Source: Flavobacterium frigoris (GTDB lineage: Bacteria > Bacteroidota > Bacteroidia > Flavobacteriales > Flavobacteriaceae). Taken from it: DNA of 64,000 bases. Positions 58,669 through 64,000 of this stretch are shown here, piece after piece. The stretch covers positions 1 through 64,000 of the forward strand of contig NZ_FOFZ01000006.1 in NCBI RefSeq assembly GCF_900111075.1, in the 5' to 3' direction. The notes beneath the pieces were generated by a model. The model was not told the origin of the DNA. It saw only the letters and a list, made by a program, of their open reading frames with translations, and made no database searches. Position numbers and translations under genes: made by a program. Position 1 is the stretch's first letter. Every line of letters begins with the position of its first letter.

Positions 58669-60324
58669 ATGAAAAAAATTTTTGTTATTATTTGTGCCGT
58701 AGTATTTATTTCGAATAGTAGTTTTGCCCAAGGGCTTTTGGGTAAATCTGAAGTAGTATTTACCAAACAAGACAGTCTCAGAGGAAGCATTACTAAAGAA
58801 AGAGCGTGGTGGGACGTGAAGTATTATCATTTGGATATTAAAGTAAATCCCAAAGACAGTACTATAACAGGTTCCAATACTATTAAATATCAAGTAGTAC
58901 AAGAATACAACCGCATGCAAATTGATCTGCAAAATCCTTTAGAGATATATAAAGTAATTCAAGATGGCGTTGAATTAAAATATAAACGAGAAGGAAATGC
59001 TTTTTTTATTGAATTGGTTGCCCTTCAAAAACTGGGTACTGTAAAAGAACTTACCGTTTTCTACGGCGGAAAACCAAAAGTTGCCGTGAATCCGCCATGG
59101 GATGGCGGTATTACTTGGAAAAAGGACAGCAATGGCAATCCATTTATAGCCTCTTCCTGTCAGGGATTGGGCGCTAGTGTATGGTGGCCAAATAAGGATC
59201 ATATGTACGATGAAGTAGAAAGTATGCTGATTAGTGTAAATGTTCCCGGAAACCTTACCGATGTCTCTAATGGACGATTGCTTAGCGTTAAAAAACTAAA
59301 AGACGGAACCAAAACGTTTAACTGGTATGTTTCTAATCCCATCAATAATTACGGTGTAAATATAAATATTGGGGATTATGTTTCTTTCTCTGAAAAATAC
59401 AAAGGAGAAAAAGGCGATTTAGATTGTAGCTATTATGTTTTGAGAGATAATTTGGCAAAAGCCAAAGAACAATTTAAAGATGTTCCTCGCATGCTTAAAG
59501 CTTTTGAACATTGGTTTGGACCTTATCCGTTTTATGAAGACAGTTACAAACTGGTAGAAGCTCCTTATTTAGGAATGGAACATCAGAGTTCAGTTACTTA
59601 TGGGAATGGCTTCAAAAATGGATATAGAGGTAGAGATTTGAGCGGAACAGGCTGGGGACTTAAATTCGATTTCATTATTATCCATGAATCTGGGCATGAA
59701 TGGTTTGCGAATAACATCACAGATAAAGATATCGCAGATATGTGGATTCACGAGAGTTTTACCAACTATTCAGAGAGTCTTTTTGTGGAGTATTATTACG
59801 GAAAAGAGGCCGGTTATGAGTACGTGAGAGGAATTCGAAAAAATATTGAAAATGACAAACCAATCATTGGCCACTATGACGTAAACAGTGAAGGTTCGAG
59901 CGATATGTACTATAAAGGGGCTAATATGCTGCATACGATTCGTCAAATTGTAAATGACGATGAAAAATGGAGAACTATTTTAAGAGGTTTAAACAGTACT
60001 TTTTATCATCAAACAGTAACTACGAAGCAAATAGAAGATTATTTATCGACTTCCGTTGGAATTGATTTATCGTCCGTTTTTAATCAGTATTTAAGGGACA
60101 CTAGAATACCAACTTTAGAATATTTTTTTAAAGATAAAAAACTAGGATTTCGCTGGACTAATTGTGTCACAGGTTTCAATATGCCAGTAAAAGTAACCCT
60201 GAGCGGCGAAGAAAAATGGATTAAACCAACTACCGACTGGGTAACTAATGCCGTTACTGTAGAAAATCCTCAACTTAAAATTGATGCTAATTTTTATGTA
60301 GCCGAATTTGATATTACAGAATAA
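58669..60324 (+). CDS. Secreted M1-family metallopeptidase
   Basis: This 551-residue exported zinc aminopeptidase-like enzyme has a signal peptide (MKKIFVIICAVVFISNSSFA). An N-terminal beta domain (about 40-240) includes the GMEHQSSVTYGNG exopeptidase-type loop (residues near 305-320). The HEXXH-X18-E site is His339, Glu340, His343 and Glu362 (HESGHEWFANN...WIHESFTNY). A downstream Tyr is in SSDMYYKGANMLHTIRQ. It is shorter than classical M1 enzymes and lacks the C-terminal helical domain. It probably trims peptides in the periplasm. It follows the ATP-grasp gene by 50 bases on the same strand. Confidence 0.92.
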   Translation: MKKIFVIICAVVFISNSSFAQGLLGKSEVVFTKQDSLRGSITKERAWWDVKYYHLDIKVNPKDSTITGSNTIKYQVVQEYNRMQIDLQNPLEIYKVIQDGVELKYKREGNAFFIELVALQKLGTVKELTVFYGGKPKVAVNPPWDGGITWKKDSNGNPFIASSCQGLGASVWWPNKDHMYDEVESMLISVNVPGNLTDVSNGRLLSVKKLKDGTKTFNWYVSNPINNYGVNINIGDYVSFSEKYKGEKGDLDCSYYVLRDNLAKAKEQFKDVPRMLKAFEHWFGPYPFYEDSYKLVEAPYLGMEHQSSVTYGNGFKNGYRGRDLSGTGWGLKFDFIIIHESGHEWFANNITDKDIADMWIHESFTNYSESLFVEYYYGKEAGYEYVRGIRKNIENDKPIIGHYDVNSEGSSDMYYKGANMLHTIRQIVNDDEKWRTILRGLNSTFYHQTVTTKQIEDYLSTSVGIDLSSVFNQYLRDTRIPTLEYFFKDKKLGFRWTNCVTGFNMPVKVTLSGEEKWIKPTTDWVTNAVTVENPQLKIDANFYVAEFDITE

Positions 60325-60380
60325 AATTAGCTAATTTTACGGAGGTATTAAAAAACACATTGTAAAATTCCTTTTGTTTT

Positions 60381-61070
60381 ATGAAAAATTCAATTGTATT
60401 ATTTTCTTTATTCTTTAGCATTACTGTTTTTGCTCAAAATAATGCGCAAACTCAAGAAGAGCCATTGGAAAGTATTGAAAATCTAGAAATTACACCTCGA
60501 ATTAATCTCGATTCAATTTCACTTCCAAAATCAAGTGAAATGTTAGAGGAAGAGGCTTATTGGGCACTAATTGAAAATTCATTAAAGGAAACTACAAACC
60601 AAGAAGATCAAGAGCTTTTTTTAGTTTCCGAAATTGAGAAATTGACTCCCCAAGAAATGATAGGCTTTCGTTTGCGAACAGACCAACTCCTTTACGACAG
60701 CTATAATCCAGAATTGTGGTGTGCCGCATATATTGTAAGTGGTGGATGCTCTGATGGTGGATTTGAATATTTTAGATGTTGGTTAATTTCTCAGGGAAAA
60801 GAGGTGTTTTACAGAGTTAAATCCAACCCTGACGCTTTAGTTAATGAAGTGGTTGAAGGCAGGGAATCTTATGAATTTGAAGGTTTTTGGTATGTAGCAA
60901 TGAATGCGTTTAAGAATAGCACGGGTGAAGATTTATATTCTTATATTGACTATGATGCCTTCGTAACCAATGACGAAAATTATCCATTACTAAAATTTAA
61001 TTGGAATCCAGATGAACCTGCAACTATGGAGAAAGTTTGTCCCGTTCTATTTCAAAAACTGTGGAAATAA
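60381..61070 (+). CDS. Exported DUF4240 protein
   Basis: This 229-residue protein has a signal peptide (MKNSIVLFSLFFSITVFAQN) and a DUF4240-like domain (about 50-190): YWALIENSLKETTNQEDQELFLVSEIEKLTPQEMIGFRLRTDQLLYDSY, then the signature LWCAAYIVSGGCSDGGFEYFRCWLISQGKEVFY. DUF4240 proteins are generally cytoplasmic and of unknown function. The appended signal peptide is notable, as is the acidic, Gln-rich linker (residues 20-45). It follows the M1 gene by 56 bases. Its stop lies 5 bases from the stop of the convergent ATP-grasp gene, with no terminator between. Confidence 0.75.
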   Translation: MKNSIVLFSLFFSITVFAQNNAQTQEEPLESIENLEITPRINLDSISLPKSSEMLEEEAYWALIENSLKETTNQEDQELFLVSEIEKLTPQEMIGFRLRTDQLLYDSYNPELWCAAYIVSGGCSDGGFEYFRCWLISQGKEVFYRVKSNPDALVNEVVEGRESYEFEGFWYVAMNAFKNSTGEDLYSYIDYDAFVTNDENYPLLKFNWNPDEPATMEKVCPVLFQKLWK

Positions 61071-61075
61071 ATAAA

Positions 61076-62266
61076 TTATCTTTCAAACAAACCGATAGTT
61101 CCACCCACCCAGTCTTTGTCTTTATTGAATTTAACCCCAATCATTTCACCGCGGCTCAATCGCACTAGATTACACAATAGAGTAGGAGCAGCATCCTCTT
61201 TTTTCCAAACACAAAGTACCCGGACTTCTGCTTTTACCTTGCCATCCGGAGATTGTACTATGGGAATGTAGTTTACCTTTTTTTGCAGAATGTATAGTTC
61301 CTTTTCCACGACAGCGTCAATGTCTTCTTTTTTAACATGAAAAATAACTCCAGTTCCTGAAAAAGAAAATAGAGGTTTTAAAACATAATTTTCTAAATCG
61401 TCGGGAATTTCAATTAACTCGCTCAAAAGTGTCGTCTCGATGAAATATTTCCCTTTTAAGAAAGGCAAGATGAATTTACTAATTCTGAAAAACCAATTGG
61501 GGTGTCCTACCCATTCGACCTCCAAATCATCAGAGAAACTAAAATCTAATTTTAAATCTGTACGCAAGTCCAATTCGTCAAAGATGACTCTGTTGTAAAT
61601 ACGCTTTACAAGTACCTCTTCGTTATTTTCATTTTTATAAAACAGCTGTCTTCCTTTTTTAATTAGTTCTGTTACGCAAACAATCGGTATTCCAATATCT
61701 CTTTTACAGTAGTAAAAATCAATTTTTGTGTTTTGCTTTTCCGGTTCTATTTCGAGTAAAATGACGTTTTCCTTAGGATGATGATTGCAGATCACATCTT
61801 CTATAATCTTCAAGTATTCATCCGGATTAATACCATTAAAAAAGGGAGTTAACTCGTAAAGAAAGGGATACTGATTAATAAACTTATCGCATAAATTAGT
61901 CTGATAATTATATAAAGAAGGAAAACCTTGTACTTCAATCAGTTTCGGGACTACAGCTCCGTTCTCCTCACAGATTCCAAAGTCGATGGCCAAAAAAGTA
62001 GTATGCTCATCTTCATTGGGCACTTTATTGTTTAATCCTAATGCTTTATTTGTTAACGACTTAAAGTTAACGTCTTGAATTAAAGCTACAACTTCGTTAC
62101 AACCTTCTATTAATTGTTCTTTTAGCTCGTTAGATATAAAAAATGGAGTTTCCGCAATTCGAAAAGTCGGTTCGTAATCAAAGTCAGAAGCGATATCATC
62201 TTTTAATTGCTGATATTTATTTTCTGTGAATTGCTCATTGAATAGTTTTCGATATTTTGAAATCAT
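61076..62266 (-). CDS. ATP-grasp protein, glutathione-synthetase-like
   Basis: This 396-residue cytoplasmic protein is of the ATP-grasp superfamily by overall pattern. An N-terminal substrate domain includes FLAIDFGICEENGAVVPKLIEVQGFPSLYNYQ (acidic, about 91-122). The B-domain region YVLKPLFSFSGTGVIFHVKKEDID (near residue 290) contains the ATP-binding Lys and flexible Gly loop. The C-terminus has EVRVLCVWKKEDAAPTLLCNLVRLSRGEMIGVKFNKDK with the metal/ATP-binding Glu and Asn. It is not a close match to GshB. It follows the amidotransferase gene by 14 bases and probably acts on the product of the GCS2 ligase at the head of the same operon. Its stop converges with the DUF4240 gene. Confidence 0.75.
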   Translation of the reverse strand: MISKYRKLFNEQFTENKYQQLKDDIASDFDYEPTFRIAETPFFISNELKEQLIEGCNEVVALIQDVNFKSLTNKALGLNNKVPNEDEHTTFLAIDFGICEENGAVVPKLIEVQGFPSLYNYQTNLCDKFINQYPFLYELTPFFNGINPDEYLKIIEDVICNHHPKENVILLEIEPEKQNTKIDFYYCKRDIGIPIVCVTELIKKGRQLFYKNENNEEVLVKRIYNRVIFDELDLRTDLKLDFSFSDDLEVEWVGHPNWFFRISKFILPFLKGKYFIETTLLSELIEIPDDLENYVLKPLFSFSGTGVIFHVKKEDIDAVVEKELYILQKKVNYIPIVQSPDGKVKAEVRVLCVWKKEDAAPTLLCNLVRLSRGEMIGVKFNKDKDWVGGTIGLFER

Positions 62267-62280
62267 ACAAGTTAAAGGAA

Positions 62281-63111
62281 TTAATTAGACATCATCTTTT
62301 TTGTTTTCATCAAGTCATTTATAGCAGCGCGTAGAAAATTCGGAATCAAAGTTTCATTTGTTCTGTAGATCTTGTCATCATCCAATAAATCTTCCAGCAT
62401 ATTTCTAAACTTTCTTTTCCCTTTCATCTCTTTTATTTTTTCTTTGGCCTCCTTATTTCTCAGATGAGAAACAAAGCTTATTGGATCTGCTTCAGGATGA
62501 AATTGTGTACCCACAAAATAATCCGTAAATCGGACGGCCATAATCGCGCGTTCGTATTGCACATGGTCTCTAATTTTTTCCAAGGAAATGATTTTAGCAC
62601 CCTTTTTCTTAAAAACACTTAAATTAGGCTGTACCACCTGATAATCTCTGGAATCAATAGCATAGAAAGGATCGCTTAAGCCTTCAAAAAGCGGATCAGT
62701 TTGACCTTCTTTCGTTTTATGGATTGTCATAACACCGAACGAAGTATCATTCCTTTTGGTGATTTCAGCAAGTCCAAAATGTTTACAAGCCATCTGAAAG
62801 GAATGACAAATGAACAAGACATGCTTTTTTACTGGATTTTCAAGGTTCCATTTTGTTAAGGCATCAATAAAAGCATAGTATTTTGTATCCCAGGCTCCGT
62901 CACCAATTAATGGATTTCCCGGGCCTCCTGTAGAAATATAAATATCGTACTGATCAATTTCGGGCAATTCGCATTTTCCTCTAACATCATAAATTTTAAA
63001 ACTTACCAAAGGATTAAATCTATTTATTATGTCAATTATACAGCGCATTCCTTGATTGGGCACTCCGTCGTACATATCCAAGAGAGCAATTGTTATTTTT
63101 TTCTTATTCAT
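62281..63111 (-). CDS. Class I glutamine amidotransferase-like protein
   Basis: This 276-residue protein has a glutamine amidotransferase domain. The nucleophile Cys is in HVLFICHSFQMACKHFG (near residue 102), the oxyanion region in YISTGGPGNP, and the catalytic His-x-Glu in VGTQFHPEADP (near 205). It resembles GuaA-type GATases without a synthetase domain. In this setting it may give ammonia to a neighbouring ligase or hydrolyse gamma-glutamyl amides, like PuuD-type enzymes. It sits between a GCS2 ligase and an ATP-grasp gene, with 45 and 14 bases on either side, so the three are one operon. The C-terminal 60 residues are helical and basic. Confidence 0.85.
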   Translation of the reverse strand: MNKKKITIALLDMYDGVPNQGMRCIIDIINRFNPLVSFKIYDVRGKCELPEIDQYDIYISTGGPGNPLIGDGAWDTKYYAFIDALTKWNLENPVKKHVLFICHSFQMACKHFGLAEITKRNDTSFGVMTIHKTKEGQTDPLFEGLSDPFYAIDSRDYQVVQPNLSVFKKKGAKIISLEKIRDHVQYERAIMAVRFTDYFVGTQFHPEADPISFVSHLRNKEAKEKIKEMKGKRKFRNMLEDLLDDDKIYRTNETLIPNFLRAAINDLMKTKKMMSN

Positions 63112-63156
63112 GGACTAATCTTTATTATAAGTAGGCTACAAAGATAATCTAATAAT

Positions 63157-64000
63157 TTACAAGCCCTTAGTGAATTCATCAGTTATGAAATCAACCACCT
63201 TTGCTAGGTCATTCGTTTTCTCAAATACCGCTAATTGTTTGGCAGCTCCAGTTCCATTTTTCAAAATCTGATGTACATAATTAATCTGCTCACGGCTTCC
63301 TAACTCATCCACCACATCATCTACAAAATCTAGTAATTCAAGAATCAGCACTCTTGTTTCTACTTCTTTCTGAAGTCCGAAATCAATCATATGCCCCTCG
63401 ATTCCGTACCGTGAAGCCCTGAATTTATTTTCTTTTATGAGTGCAATTCTATAAATATTGAAACTCATGTTTTGTTGGTTTAGCTTATACAACTTAGCCA
63501 CAACCGCCTGTATGACCGCGACAATACACATGGTCTCCTCAACGGTTAAACTCATGTCACAAATACGAAATTCAATGGTATCGTAAAAGGGATGCAAACG
63601 CAAATCCCACCAAATTTTCTTTGGGTTATCAATGCAATTGGTGTTTACCAAAGTTTCTAGGAAATTATCATAAGATGCTACTGAATCAAAATATTCTGGT
63701 AATCCGGTCCTTGGGAATTTATCAAAAACTTTTGTTCGAAAGGATTTATAACCCGTTTGCCGGCCTTCCCAAAAAGGAGAATTGGTAGAAAGCGCAAATA
63801 TGTGAGGCAAAAAATAGCAGGCTTGATTCATTAATTTCAAGCCTATTTCGCGGTTTTCGATTCCTACATGGCAATGCATCCCGAAAATTAAATTGGAACG
63901 TGCCGCATCCTGCAATTCATTCACAATGGTATGGTACCGTGGATCATCTGTGATAGGTTGATCTTGCCATTTCGAAAAAGGATGTGTTCCAGCTCCACCT
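63157..64000 (-). CDS. GCS2/YbdK-type carboxylate-amine ligase (5' end outside window)
   Basis: At least 281 residues are present, with the frame open to the last base of the window. The first visible stretch GAGTHPFSKWQDQPITDD and MHCHVGIENRE match the glutamate-cysteine ligase family 2 (COG2170). RQTGYKSFRT, IWWDLRLHPFYDTIEFRICDMSLTVEET and FRASRYGIEGHMIDF follow, with the Glu/Arg residues of the active site. Enzymes of this group make gamma-glutamyl amides with ATP. This is the first gene of the minus-strand trio, and the N-terminal third, including the start, lies beyond 64000. The true acceptor amine is unknown; cysteine is only one possibility. Confidence 0.9.
   Translation of the reverse strand, partial: GGAGTHPFSKWQDQPITDDPRYHTIVNELQDAARSNLIFGMHCHVGIENREIGLKLMNQACYFLPHIFALSTNSPFWEGRQTGYKSFRTKVFDKFPRTGLPEYFDSVASYDNFLETLVNTNCIDNPKKIWWDLRLHPFYDTIEFRICDMSLTVEETMCIVAVIQAVVAKLYKLNQQNMSFNIYRIALIKENKFRASRYGIEGHMIDFGLQKEVETRVLILELLDFVDDVVDELGSREQINYVHQILKNGTGAAKQLAVFEKTNDLAKVVDFITDEFTKGL

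Noticed and set aside
1..64000. CRISPR array, rRNA or tRNA genes
   Set aside because: No regularly spaced repeats and no tRNA T-loop-like or rRNA sequence were noticed in any gap. Every gap over 300 bases was read; only 2187-2699 is that long.

Overview
The window is AT-rich chromosomal DNA from a Flavobacterium-like member of the Bacteroidota. The evidence is the fused lpxC-fabZ gene, the fused RND/outer-membrane efflux gene, promoters of the TAnnTTTG (-7) type, starts with little Shine-Dalgarno sequence, and many intergenic palindromes. No rRNA, tRNA, CRISPR array or prophage was seen.

Layout. 1-4.4 kb is an accessory region: two unknown genes, each bounded by attC-like inverted elements as in integron gene cassettes, then an IS110-family transposase with structured flanks. 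4.4-8.7 kb holds a serine hydrolase, an acetyltransferase, a decayed GyrI-like gene, a chromate transporter and a DUF3088 protein. 8.7-15 kb is a minus-strand GbsR/MarR - adaptor - RND pump - outer-membrane channel operon with a candidate operator. 15-23 kb is a core block: HD hydrolase, lpxD, lpxC-fabZ, lpxA, efp, a second lpxD, an NTF2-like gene and sucD. 23-34 kb has a candidate small RNA, a SAM-riboswitch-like leader before an NhaC-type (probably methionine) transporter, fabG, a VWA membrane protein, a LysR/YeiH pair, a DUF1275 protein, an S1/P1 nuclease and an LTA-synthase-like sulfatase.

34.3-46.7 kb reads as one redox and metal-handling region: thioredoxin-like protein, ApbE flavin transferase, DUF4266 lipoprotein, DUF3570 outer-membrane protein, OmpR-type regulator and sensor kinase, a CzcA/CusA pump fused to its outer-membrane channel, its adaptor, an MbfA-like ferritin/VIT1 iron exporter and a small membrane protein. 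46.7-54.8 kb is a complete his operon (hisG-D-C-B-H-A-F-IE) behind a histidine-rich leader peptide and attenuator. Its spacers carry palindromic repeats, and one repeat appears to sit in frame inside hisA. 54.8-64 kb groups an esterase, an M17 aminopeptidase, two ATP-grasp ligases, an M1 peptidase, a DUF4240 protein, a class I amidotransferase and a GCS2 carboxylate-amine ligase (cut by the window end). This set suggests synthesis and turnover of a peptide-like metabolite.

The observations most worth following are the attC-like cassette boundaries, the in-frame repeat in hisA, the amidoligase cluster, the ApbE/DUF3570 unit with possible flavinylation motifs, and the shortened SAM-riboswitch-like leader.
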